This document shows positions 1 to 10,205 of a stretch of DNA of 64,000 nt, in pieces; position 1 is the first letter of the stretch; each line of letters opens with the position of its first letter. The stretch comes from Hordeum vulgare subsp. vulgare (taxonomy: Eukaryota; Streptophyta; Magnoliopsida; Poales; Poaceae): contig NC_058524.1 of NCBI RefSeq assembly GCF_904849725.1, forward strand, positions 26,939,001-27,003,000, written 5' to 3'. The notes under the pieces were generated by a model. It was not told the origin of the DNA, made no database searches, and worked only from the letters and a program-made list of their open reading frames with translations. Made by a program: the position numbers and the translations under genes.

Positions 1-1000
1 AATAACGTGACGTGTCCGAACGCATCTACGAACCCTTATATCTTTACTATATTTAAAATGGATATAAGGGTTTACAGCTAAAATATAAGAGGTACGACGG
101 GCTCAGGCCGGACTGGACGGCCGGCCGCATCCGCAGACCTATTACGAGTCATTTGAGGTGTCGGATTATAAATGCTCAAAACAGCTAACATGTGAGCCGA
201 AACCCAAACACTGTGTTTTTGCATGCTCCTGCGTTGATGTTTGTTCTGACTCCCATGACAACGCATGATCAATGAGTATCTGTTGTTGTAAAAATGCATC
301 TCATCAACCCTTCGCCTTTGCTGTTCAGATGACGGACAGGTACACCACACTTAATGCCATGCAATTAACTCGATGACGTTGGTAGGGCGTCGAGCACAGG
401 GAGAAAATGTGTACTCCTACTACTAGTACACTCCTGTAATGATGACGCCACAGAAGACAGCTTTCTATTTTGTGGTATTACATTTCTGACAAAATGAATT
501 ATATTACTCTCTCGATTTATAAAGCATCTTATAAAAATCAAATATTTTTCTATCATAGTTTAGAAGACAAACACGTGTAACTAGATCATTAATTTGACTT
601 ATATAAAATATACTTATTGTTTAATATAAAAATTATATCATTAGAAAATAAAACATCTAAAGTTTCTAATGACATGTTTTTTCATATTTAGATGCGGTGC
701 ATTAGCTTTCATCTTATTTCTTATTTTTTAACATGAATAAAGGAATCAACCAATAAATAACGTGAGGCGTGTATGTTTTTAATAACTTAAGACTAACTAG
801 CACGACATGCAGTGGTCAATTCATTACATGTAATGATATTAACTACTCTCGACATGCAGTAGTAGCAAATTAACATTAATTACTCTCGTTTTTCTCTCTG
901 TCTTGGCCACAACTTAAAAGATGACTTAACATTATACACCGGAACGAAGAGAGTATTATTGAATCGCTGTTAATTAATGTGGACTGGAGGGAGTGGTGGC
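1..1000. other. Intergenic DNA without recognisable gene
   Basis: No convincing coding frame, RNA gene or complete transposon is visible. The stretch is AT-rich, with a short GC-rich patch near 100-140. Bases 996-1000 (GTGGC) are the left target-site duplication of the copia element that follows; the same five bases occur at 7786-7790. Confidence 0.6.
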
Positions 1001-1371
1001 TGTTGAAGCCGTAGATCAACTAGGCATAGATAGATCCGGAGTTACCATTGTACTCACCTAATCCAGAGCCCGAGGAACTCCCTGCTCCGGCCATCGGTGC
1101 CGGTGTAGTCGTCGGTGGCGTGAGGGAAGAGGTGTGGTCGTGGGTGGTGCTTCTCGTGAGCACTGCGCTAACCCTAGATCGGAAGGGGATTTAGGTGGGG
1201 AGTCTGGCGGCGCGGTGAACCTCGTACCGTGCGCCCCGGCCCCCACCACTTTATATATAGCGTAGGTCACAGGGGCCCATCAACCATAACAGGTTGGGCG
1301 CCCCCGATCAGGGCGCATAGATCAAGGGCCCGGTGGGCCGTTGGGCCCACGCGGAAGAGATCAACCTAACA
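1001..1371 (-). repeat. 3' LTR of the copia element
   Basis: This is the downstream LTR in element orientation, 371 bp, with TG..CA ends. The polypurine tract lies at about 1372-1390, just outside it on the internal side. It differs from the 5' LTR (7415-7785) at ten positions by eye, all C/T or G/A, as expected from decay of methylated cytosines in silent heterochromatin. Confidence 0.95.
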
Positions 1372-1550
1372 TTCTCCCCCTTGATCTCAACTTTCACTTT
1401 GACTTTGTACTTTTATTTGTTCCATCACATATAGGCGTGTAGAGCATGTCTCATCGTCACAGCTTGATTGCCGATAGAATCATACAGCCACAACACACCT
1501 TTTGTTTTGAAACAAATTCATTTACTTCTGGGCCTCTTATTATCCAGAGA

Positions 1551-4500
1551 TCATAGGCTTTCCATCAAACCCATGCCGGCTAAGTGTTCCTTGAACACAC
1601 TGGGTGGTAAGCCTTTCGTTAGCGGAACCGCAAGCATATACTTCGTACTTATATGCTCGAGACTTATAGTTTGATCATGGATTTTATCTTTCACAACATA
1701 ATACTTTATATCTATTGTCTTGGCAGCATTGCTGGACTTGTTGTTGTGAGCGTAGAATACTGCGGGCTGGTTGTCGCAGTATATCTTTACTGGTTTGTGG
1801 ATACAATCTACCACTTTCAAGTCGGGTATAAATTTCTTTAGCCATATCACCTGCCCGGTGGCTTCAAAACATGCTATGAACTCTGCTTGCATCGTAGACG
1901 ATGCAACTATGGTCTGTTTAGAGCTTTTCCATGAAATAGCTCCCCCTGCGAGAGTGAACACGTACCCAGACGTGGATTTTCTATCATCTCTATCTCCCGC
2001 AAAATCGGCGTTGGAGTACCCTTTTATCTCTAGGGAATCAGATCGCCTATATGTCAGCATGATTTCCTTTGTGCCTTGCACATAACGCAAAGCTTTCTTT
2101 GCCATCTTCCAGTGCTCTTGGCCTAGATTTGCTTGATATCTACCGAGTACTCCGGTGATAAAAGCTAAGTCAGGGCGTGTGCACACTTGTGCGTACTATA
2201 AACTTCCAACAGCCGAAGTATACGGTATTGTTTTCATTTCATTGAGCTCATACTGATTCTTGGGACATTGTTATTTCCCAAAACTATCGCCCTTGACTAT
2301 GGGAGCAGGTGTGGCTTTGCTCTTATGCATATTATACTTTTGGAGAACTTTCTCTAAATATGCTTTCTGTGAGAGTCCTAAGACTTCATTCTTCCTATCT
2401 CGGTGAATTTCAATGCCCAAAACATATGAAGCTTCACCAAGGTCTTTCATGTCGAAGTGTGAGGATAAAAACTTCTTTGTCTCTTGTAGTATACCAATAC
2501 CATTGCTTGCAAGCAAGATATCATCCACATACAAGATTAGGAAAATATATTTCCCATGTTTAAACTTAGCATAAATGCAATTATCCTCAACATTTTCTTG
2601 GAATCCAAATCTTTTAATGGTATCATTGAACTTTATGTACCACTGTCTAGAGGCTTGCCTTAGCCCATAAATGGATTTCTTTAGACGACAACCTAGATCT
2701 TCCTTGCCTTCCATGATAAAACCCTCGGGTTGTTTCATGTAGACATCTTCTTCTAAATCACCGTTTAGAAACGTCGTCTTTACATCCATTTGATGCAGCT
2801 CTAAATCAAAATGAGCAACTAGTGCCATTATGATTCTGAAGGAATCCTTACAAGAGACCGGAGAAAAGGTCTCATTGTAATCTATCCCTTCTCTTTGTGT
2901 AAATCCTTTTGCCACAAGTCGGGCTTTATACTTGTCTACATTTCCATTAGAGTCATACTTTGTTTTGTAGACCCATTTGCAGCCTACTGTCTTTGCTCCT
3001 TTAGGAGTAATCTCTAAGTCCCAAACATGATTGGAACTCATCGATTTCATCTCATCTTCCATTGCCTCTATCCATTTTGATGAGTTAGGGATTTTAATGG
3101 CCTCCTCATATGTGGTGGGATCACCTTCCATGTGGGACATTTCTGTATTGTATACTTTATAATCAGTAGAAATAGCGGGTCTTCTTGTTCTATTAGACCT
3201 TCTAAGTGCCTCATTGTCGGGCACACTTTCTACTATTTCTTGATGCACTTCCAATTCATGATCAACAACGGGTTCAGTCGGCTCCTGAAGGACAGGTTTC
3301 GGGTCTTCTCCCGCAGTTGTCATGGTTGGAGTTACAGCGGGTAGTGAGAAAAATGGGTCTTGAATCATCGGAATGGGTGCATGCACCCTTTTCTCCTCAA
3401 GATCAATTTTCCGAGCTACCCCTCTCCCCTCATCATCTCGTCCTCTAAGAAGGCAACATGTCTCGTTTCCACAAACTTTGTGTATCTGTCTGGACAGTAG
3501 AAACGAAAACCTTTTGACCTATCAGGGTAGCCAATGAAATGGCAACTCACTGTCTTTGGGTCTAACTTTCCAAGATTTGGATTAAACATTTTGGCCTCAG
3601 CAGGGCATCCCCACACTCTTAAGTGTTGTAGGGATGGCACTCTTCCTGTCCAGAGCTCGTGCGGTGTTTTGGGCACCGACTTGCTTGGAACTCTGTTGAG
3701 AATGTGAATGGCGGTTTTAAGCGCCTCCATCCACAATCCCAACGGAAGGTCTGAGTAGCTCATCATGCTGCGTACCATATCCATGAGAGTACGGTTACGC
3801 CTTTCAACTACTCCATTTTGCCGAGGCTCTCCCGGCATGGAATACTGGGCAACAATGCCAGTCTCTTGCAAGAATTTTTCCAAAGGTCCAGGGACTTGGC
3901 CATATGGAGTGTGTCGAACGTAGTACTCCCCCCCACGGTCAGAACTCACTATCTTAATCCTTTTATCAAGCTGATTTTCAACTTCAGCTTTGAATATTTT
4001 GAATTTATCCAATGCTTCATGTCGGTCTTTGATTGGATAAATGTAACCGAAGCGGGAGTAATCGTCTGTGAACGTTATAAATGAATCATAACCATCCACA
4101 CTTTTCACCGGAAACGGTCCACAAATATCAGTGTGAACAATTTCCAGTGTTCGTGTGCTTCGGTTTGCTCCTTTCTTTATCTGTTTTACATATTTCCCTT
4201 TAATGCAATCCAGGCATTGTTCTAAGTCAGAGAACTCCAACTTTGGGAGAATTTCATTTTTTTATTAATCTTTCTATTCTCCCCCTGGAAATATGGCCCA
4301 ATCGACGGTGCCATAGTTTCGAGGAGTCGTGAGTTCTTTTTCTTTTCTTTTGATCGTTGTTCGACGAAGTAATTTGTTCATTCACATTCAACACATAGGG
4401 CGCTTTTTCACATAGCGATAATAAATAAAGCTCATCATGAAGAAATGCATCCCCAACATAATCATTATGAGACCAAATGGCACATTTGCCATGTCCAAAG

Positions 4501-5690
4501 AAACATTGATATTCATCTTTGTCTAAACAGGAAACACTTATTAAGTTCCTAGTACATGAAGGTACGAAAAGCACATCCCTAAGCAGAAGTTTGAAACCAA
4601 CGGCTAGCTCCAAGGAGACGTCACCCACAGCTTCAACTTCGGCTTGCACACCGTTCGCAACTTCAATTCCTCTTGAATTTCTTGGCAAAGTTATCGTCGA
4701 ACTGGATCCCTGTAAAGAATTTGCAACATGAACAGTTGCTCCTGAGTCAATCCACCAAGTAGATTTCATAAACTTTGTATACAAGGATTCATTTACAAAA
4801 GAAACTATATCTTTACCTCTCTTCGCCATGAAGGTCTTTAGAAAAACAGGGCAATCCTTCTTGTAGTGCCCTTTCTCCTTACAGTGGACGCAAGTTTCCC
4901 TGTCCACTTGAATGTGCCTATGCTGATAATGGACAGGAGCTTTGCCATTGCCATTGCCCTGTGGCTTGGAGGGAGAAGCTTTGTTGGGCGGAAAGCCCTT
5001 CTTCTTTTCCTTCACATAGTTAATAGAGCCACCATGTGAGGCCTTAATCCTCTCCTCCTCCTAAGTGCACATTGCGATGACCTTTTCTATGTCCCAAGTC
5101 TCAGGCTGCATGTTGTAGTTGACAACAAAGGTCTCGAACTCCTTAGGCAAAGAAGCCATCACCAGGTGGACAAGGAGAGCTGGTTTTATCTCCAGATCCG
5201 CATCCATAGGTTTGAGCTTAGCCGCCGTGTGGCTCATCCTAAGGATGTGCTCCCTTATGCCATGGCCACCACCATGGTAGCTCTCTGTCACCAGCTGTTT
5301 GATCAACTGGGTGGCATACGTCTTAGAAGAGCCAGTAAACTGACTCTTTATCTTATTCAACATTTCTTTTGCCGTAGGGCAATCAGCAATTGATCCCACG
5401 ATAGTGGTCTCAATGGTGTTCTTTATAAACGCCAGACATTTCTTGTTGGCATTCAACCATAGCATGTTGCTGATGGAGTGGGACATCACCTCTTTTTCAT
5501 AATTTCCTTTCTTTTTGTCCCAGCTCTCATCATCCTCATCAGCCTCTCTGACTGGGTCTGCAGGTGCAGCTGGTTGTGGTTCCTCCAGAACCCAGTCCAC
5601 CTCTGCAATGCAGAGGGCCATGGCCACCTTCTTCCTTCACTCAGAGTAGTTGTCCCCCCTGAGTGTCGGAATTTTCTTGAGGCAGCTCAT
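1551..5690 (-). pseudogene. Copia gag-pol polyprotein, inactivated
   Basis: This frame would encode the capsid and enzymes of the retrotransposon. The likely start is the minus-strand ATG at 5690-5688, giving MSCLKKIPTLRG. Domains in order are gag (5690-5000), a zinc knuckle C-VH-C-KEKG-H-YKKD-C near 4900, protease with active-site DSGA near 4745, the pre-integrase HRRLGH motif, and integrase core (about 4190-3500) with its D, D and E region. Reverse transcriptase follows with YVDDILL near 2530, then RNase H to the end near 1551. Visible lesions are a TGA at 5637-5639, a TAG at 5061-5063, a frameshift in an A-run near 4253-4260, a TAG at 3416-3418, a TAA at 2271-2273 and a TAG at 2196-2198. 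Each domain is otherwise well preserved, so the element died fairly recently. Confidence 0.93.
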
Positions 5691-7400
5691 CAGATGGAAA
5701 CCTCCTCAAATCACCAAATAAGCGAAGTCAGTACGACAATCATATGCATTAAATAATGTTGGTTAACATAATCATATAATTGCCTATGCATATTAATCTA
5801 CATTACCGTTGGGCAAATGATAGAAATAAATGCATCATTTTGCAATATGCAATATGACCGTGTGATTAAACAACGTCGGTCAAAATAACAACATGATCAT
5901 ATTTCATATTGCTTTTAGCAGCGGAAAACGTGAAATGAAATTTCATGTGCCTCTTAACTTTACAGAAAATAATTCTGACTTTTAAATTAAAATTCATGAA
6001 CTTTATTAATGCTTTTATAAAATTCATGAACTATTCCTTTTGTGAGAAAGCTATTTTATTCTCAAAAACTTTTTACTTTGCTTTACAGAAAAAATATATA
6101 ACAATTCTGTAAATATTCACAGAAACTTTGAACATTTTTACTTTCTATTTCTAAACATATTTTCATAAGAAAAATGCCTAGAAACAATTGTTTTTAAATC
6201 TGTCATAAAAGGGACAGAAATAAAAGAGCTTTTAAAACAGAAAAATGGGACCGGCCCTGGGATTCCTCCCGCCGGCCTGGGGTTTTTCCCTCTGTCGGCC
6301 CGAAGGCCCATCGCTCGCGCGCCACTTCGGCCTGCCACGGCTTGGCCTAGGCCGGCCCTTATTCCTTCCGGCCCGTGGTGGCCTGCACCGCTTAGGGTTT
6401 TGCCCCGGACCATCGGATTAGATCCAACGGCCGGGCACGATTTGCGCTGGGATAAAAACTCCCTCTTCCCTGCCGAAACCCTAGCCGCGTTCATTTCCCC
6501 CACCGGCGCCGCTCTATCCCGTTTTCTCCTTTCACCGAGCCGTAGGGAGGCCACTCGCCACCTTTCTTTGTGGCAGAGCCACGACGGCCGCCGGTGACGG
6601 GGTCGAAGACCGCCGTCCCGAGCGCGCCCCTGGTTCCTCGTGTAGGCCAGCGGTGTCTCTCGCCCTCTCCCCTGCAGCCTTCGGCCCCTCCTGGTGCGGA
6701 GGCTTGCAGCCCCGCCGGAGGGTGCTGGGGACGGTCGCCGGCCGTGGTGACCGAAAGGTCCCACGCCGCGCGGTGGTTTCTCTATGGCCGCTGGCCGTGG
6801 TGGCTTAAAGCCCCACGTCGCATGCTTTCTTGCGGGTGGCCGTGCCCCTTTCCTATCGCAGCAGCGGCGCCCTTCACTCCCCTTGCCGGTGCACGCCCTC
6901 TCCCGAGGGAGAGTGCGCCGTCGTCAAGGGAGGTGTTGGGATGCCAACTACCCTGATGTCCTTTTCTTTTCGTTTTGAGCAGTACGATGGCGCCATCTCC
7001 GTCCCCTTTGCCGGCTGTGCGAGCACCTCTAGGGTGAACACGCCGCCGTCAAACGGTTCGGTAGTGGCGCCCTTTGCCCTTGTTTTGCATAGTTCCCCCC
7101 TCTCTTTTTTGTTGTCTTTTGTCGGTTTCAATCCGATCTTCTTTTGGATCGAATATGATCCATACTTTGTTTTTCCTTTCGGATCTTGATCCGTACTTAG
7201 CCCCCGAGAGGGTAGGTTCTTCTTCCCCGCACCTCGGCTTGCCGATGCGTGTGGGGATCGAGAGGAACAGGCGCGGCCTTGCGGCGGCGCTTCTTTTCCG
7301 ACGAGGCCGTAGCCATCCTCGGTGCCTTTCCCATCTAAGGTTCATAGGGATAGGAAAAAAATGCTTTCTTTTCTTTGTACCGAATAAATCTTTGCCTAGC
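5691..7400 (-). other. Long untranslated leader of the copia element
   Basis: About 1.7 kb separate the primer-binding site from the gag start. The half next to gag (5691-6230) is AT-rich. The half next to the LTR (6240-7100) is strongly GC-rich and, read on the plus strand, resembles a plant gene 5' end: an AAACCCTAGC-type leader near 6476-6486 and open proline/arginine-rich frames. No product is recognised. The 7081-7414 part recurs at 20171-20502. Confidence 0.6.
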
Positions 7401-7413
7401 GGCTCTGATACCA
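7401..7413 (-). other. tRNA-iMet primer-binding site of the copia element
   Basis: The minus strand reads TGGTATCAGAGCC, the standard plant copia primer-binding site complementary to the 3' end of initiator methionine tRNA. It lies one base inside the 5' LTR. The duplicate at 20491-20500 has one changed base (CCA to CTA on plus). Confidence 0.9.
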
Positions 7414-7414
7414 A

Positions 7415-7785
7415 TGTTGAAGCCGTGGATCAACTAGGCATAGATAGATCCGGAGTTACCATTGTACTCACCTAATCCAGAGCCCGAGGAACTCCCTGCT
7501 CTGGCCATCGGTGCCGGTGTAGTCGTCGGTGGCGTGAGGGAAGAGGTGTGGTCATGGGTGGTGCTTCCCGTGAGCACTGCGCTAACCCTAGATCGGAAGG
7601 GGATTTAGGTGGGGAGTCTGGCGACGCGGTGAACCTCGTACCGTGCGCCCCGACCCCCACCACTTTATATATAGCGCAGGTCACAGGGGCCCACCAACCA
7701 TAACGGGTTGGACGCCCCCGATCAGGGCGCATAGATCAAGGGCCCGGTGGGCCGTTGGGCCCACGCGGAAGAGATCAACCTAACA
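7415..7785 (-). repeat. 5' LTR of the copia element
   Basis: A 371-bp LTR with TG..CA ends, followed on the plus strand by the GTGGC duplication at 7786-7790. Like the other two copies it contains TTTATATATAGC near 7664, which read on the minus strand is a plausible TATA region of the element's promoter. Confidence 0.95.
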
Positions 7786-7859
7786 GTGGCATATACTCAC
7801 TTTCTATAATATATATAAAAGCGTTTTTGAAACTATATTATATAAAAAGATGTTTTTAT
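7786..7859. other. Host flank between copia and CACTA-1
   Basis: This short spacer contains a small TA run (7808-7817) and ends in TTTTTAT, immediately followed by the CACTA terminus. The same sequence occurs at 20874-21028, where it has no CACTA after it and the TA run is far longer. The last three bases, TAT, are the presumed target site of CACTA-1. Confidence 0.85.
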
Positions 7860-7874
7860 CACTAGTGGAAAACG

Positions 7875-8195
7875 GGCCTTTGGCCGGGACCATTTAGTCC
7901 CGGCCTACCTCTGGGCCGGGACTAAAGGCCCGGCCATGTCGCCCCAATTCTCAATGCCTCCCTCGAGGCTTTAGTCCCGGCCCGTAAGGAGCCTTTAGTC
8001 CCGGTTCGTGTCCCAAACCGGGACTAAAGGGCTACGCGGCGGGCAGTGGTGGTGGCAACCGTTCGTATCCCCCTTTAGTCCCGGTTGGTGGCTCAACCCG
8101 GGACTAAAGGACTAACACGTGGCCTGCCATAGTGGTGGCAACCGTTGGTATACCTCTTTAGTCCCGGTTGGTGGCTCAACCCGGGACTAAAGACC
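7875..8195. repeat. Left subterminal hairpin repeats of CACTA-1
   Basis: Several units have the form TTTAGTCCCGG, a short loop, then CCGGGACTAAA. Each can fold on itself with a stem of about 11-15 bp. In En/Spm elements subterminal repeats bind the element-encoded TNPA protein; that role here is inferred from position and repetition only. Confidence 0.85.
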
Positions 8196-8332
8196 CAAAC
8201 GGTTTGCATCCCGCGTCGTTTCGGGCGATGAAAAGCACGAACCGAAGCATAGTCGCCATTTCTCTGTTTCTTCTTCTCTCTCGCTCTCCCTCTCTGTTCT
8301 TCTCCTCTCTTCTTCCCTTCTCTTCTTCCACC

Positions 8333-9745
8333 ATGCCATTTCGCTTTCTTAAGGTGCTCGCACATGGCACGACCAAGCTCGATGTCGTGTACACGAACTA
8401 GAGCAGGGAGGTGCCGTTTTTTCTTGAACAGTTGAAGGAAAAATGGTTTGACAACGAATGGAGCATGAGAAGTTCTTGGGGCTTGATCTGGAGTACACGG
8501 CCGATCAACGCGGTGTTGCCGTCATCCAACTATGCTTCGCACGCCATGTCTTGATCTTCCAATGGGCGAGGTAAGTTTTGAGGCTTTCTTTGATCCAAGA
8601 TAATGACATTGTAAGTTTATTTGTTTCAATCATAGTTGGTTCCCTTCAAATAGTTGTAGTGAAACAATTCTGATTAGTTGAAGGGGAACACAATCTAATT
8701 GGAATAGTGTTCCATAATCTGAAAAATCGTATTAGAATCAACTAGTGTTTAATATGTTCCATTGGAATCATAGTTGGTTCCCTTCAAATAGTTGTAGTGA
8801 AACAATTTTGATTAGTTGAAGGGGAACACAATCTGATTGGAATAGTGTTCCATAATCTGAAAAATCGTATTAGAATCAACTAGTGTTTAATATGTTCCAT
8901 TGGAATCATAGTTGGTTCGCTTCAAATAGTTGTAGTGAAACAATTTTGATTAGTTGAAGGGAACACAATCTGATTGGAATAGTGTTCCACAATCTGAAAA
9001 ATCTGATTGGTTCAATATGTTCCATTGAAATCATAGTTGTAGTGATACAATTATATGCGGTGTTCTTTGATCCAAGGTTATGAAAATTGCATATAGCTAG
9101 TGATCTCTCTAGGTTCCATTGGATAGCAATATGATATGTCATAGTCATGAAAATTGCATATAGCTAGTGATCTCTCTAGGTTCCATTGGATAGCTATAGT
9201 GATCTCTCTAGGTTCCATTGCATATGTTCTATTTGAATCCTAAAGATAATTTTCTCTTTAGTTGTAGTGAAACATGTTTCCTTATTGCAGCAGTATGTAA
9301 CATTTGTTCCATTTTAATTTGTTTTTGTTGCAGGAGTGACAAGCATTGTCCAGAACTCATGGACTTCCTTCGCAGCGGCATCACTTTTGCTACCGTTGAC
9401 ATAAGGAACGACAAGCTGAAGATGAGGCACAACTTCGGTATTGAGATACCAGCTGGTTGCCTCGTTCATCTCCAAACGGTATTCAAGCTTCGACATGACA
9501 GGACTTTGATGGCTCATATGGCAGTTGCCTTGATCGACGAGGAATATGGTGATATGAAGACCAGTTTCCCAAAGTCTCAGCACAAACTTTGGGAGAAGGC
9601 CCCACTTGATCCTATCAACATTGAGTATGCAGCAAAAGATGCATACGTTTCATAAGAGTTGTACCGCAAGATTCGAGTCGTCAACTATGGCCAGCGTCAC
9701 CTCGAGGAAGGTGGACATTCTGATTCAGATGATTCAGACGAGTAG
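8333..9745 (+). pseudogene. 3'-5' exonuclease (WRN/RNase D-like, DnaQ fold) gene inside CACTA-1
   Basis: There are two exons, 8333-8570 (donor GTAAGT) and 9334-9745 (acceptor TTGCAG), joining in phase through GCG-AG|G. Exon 1 encodes MPFRFLKVLAHG and then the Exo I region FLGLDLEYT with its D-x-E, followed by VAVIQLC. Exon 2 carries the central region and the Exo III motif YAAKDAY (Y-x3-D), and ends in an acidic SDSDDSDE tail. Such enzymes remove nucleotides from 3' ends of nucleic acid. Lesions are a TAG after VVYTN in exon 1, a one-base frameshift near 8460, and a TAA at 9653-9655 directly after the Exo III motif. At the usual Exo II aspartate the copy seems to have histidine (LVHLQ). The gene lies wholly inside the transposon, so it is cargo. 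Family assignment is fairly secure; the exact orthologue is not. Confidence 0.8.
8631..9044 (+). repeat. Three tandem 138-bp repeats in the exonuclease intron
   Basis: CATAGTTGGTTC recurs at 8631, 8769 and 8907, a constant 138-bp spacing, with a partial fourth unit near 9033. The copies differ by only a few bases. A shorter repeat with core AGGTTCCATTGGATAGC follows at about 9110-9220. Together they account for most of the 763-bp intron. Confidence 0.85.
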
Positions 9746-10205
9746 TGTTCTGAACGTCGAACACTTGTATATATATCTATGGTAGCTATTATTATGTACT
9801 GTTTGGACTAGTATCATGTACTACTTGGACCAATTTATATATGTCTAGTTTCTGTTTGTGCCATTATAGTTTCGAAATTTGAATGGTTTAGCCCTTTCTA
9901 ACTTCATTTGCTACTTTTGAATGGTTTAGCCCTTTCTAACTTCATGGTATCATGCATTTCGACCACATATATATACAAAAAGTCTTCAGTTCAAATAAGT
10001 TCAAAAAATGAAATCCCTTTTGTAACAGATCTGTTTTTGATTAAAACAGTCATTTAAAAATGAAAGACCATTAGTCCCACGTGGCGTGCAGCGGAACCAC
10101 GTGGCGTGCCGTGGAACCACTTTTGTTGTGGGGGTCGCTTTTCCTTCTTCTCCTTGTGCTAGATATTTGTTATGCATTAGGAAAGAAGGAATAGCGACCA
10201 TCATC
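9746..10205 (+). other. 3' flank of the exonuclease gene
   Basis: AT-rich sequence following the stop, with short direct repeats (TGGTTTAGCCC occurs twice, near 9882 and 9920). From about 10000 it starts to resemble satellite A. No additional gene is seen. Confidence 0.5.

Larger units (their letters stand above)
1001..7785 (-). mobile_element. Complete Ty1/copia LTR retrotransposon, coding region disabled
   Basis: The element lies on the minus strand. Two 371-bp LTRs begin TGTTAGGTTGATC and end GGCTTCAACA when read on minus. Inside the 5' LTR a primer-binding site, TGGTATCAGAGCC, pairs with initiator methionine tRNA. A purine-rich tract with a GGGGGAG core adjoins the 3' LTR. The flanks carry an identical GTGGC duplication (996-1000 and 7786-7790). 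The internal order is gag, protease, integrase, reverse transcriptase, RNase H, which is the Ty1/copia order. The LTRs differ at 10 of 371 positions by eye, all transitions. At the commonly used grass rate of 1.3e-8 per site per year this is roughly one million years. I do not assign a family name. Confidence 0.95.

Noticed and set aside
6138..6764. 208-codon minus frame in the copia leader as a captured gene
   Set aside because: Arg/Gly-rich low-complexity translation of a GC-rich leader; overlapping plus frames are equally long. I kept only the compositional observation as a finding.
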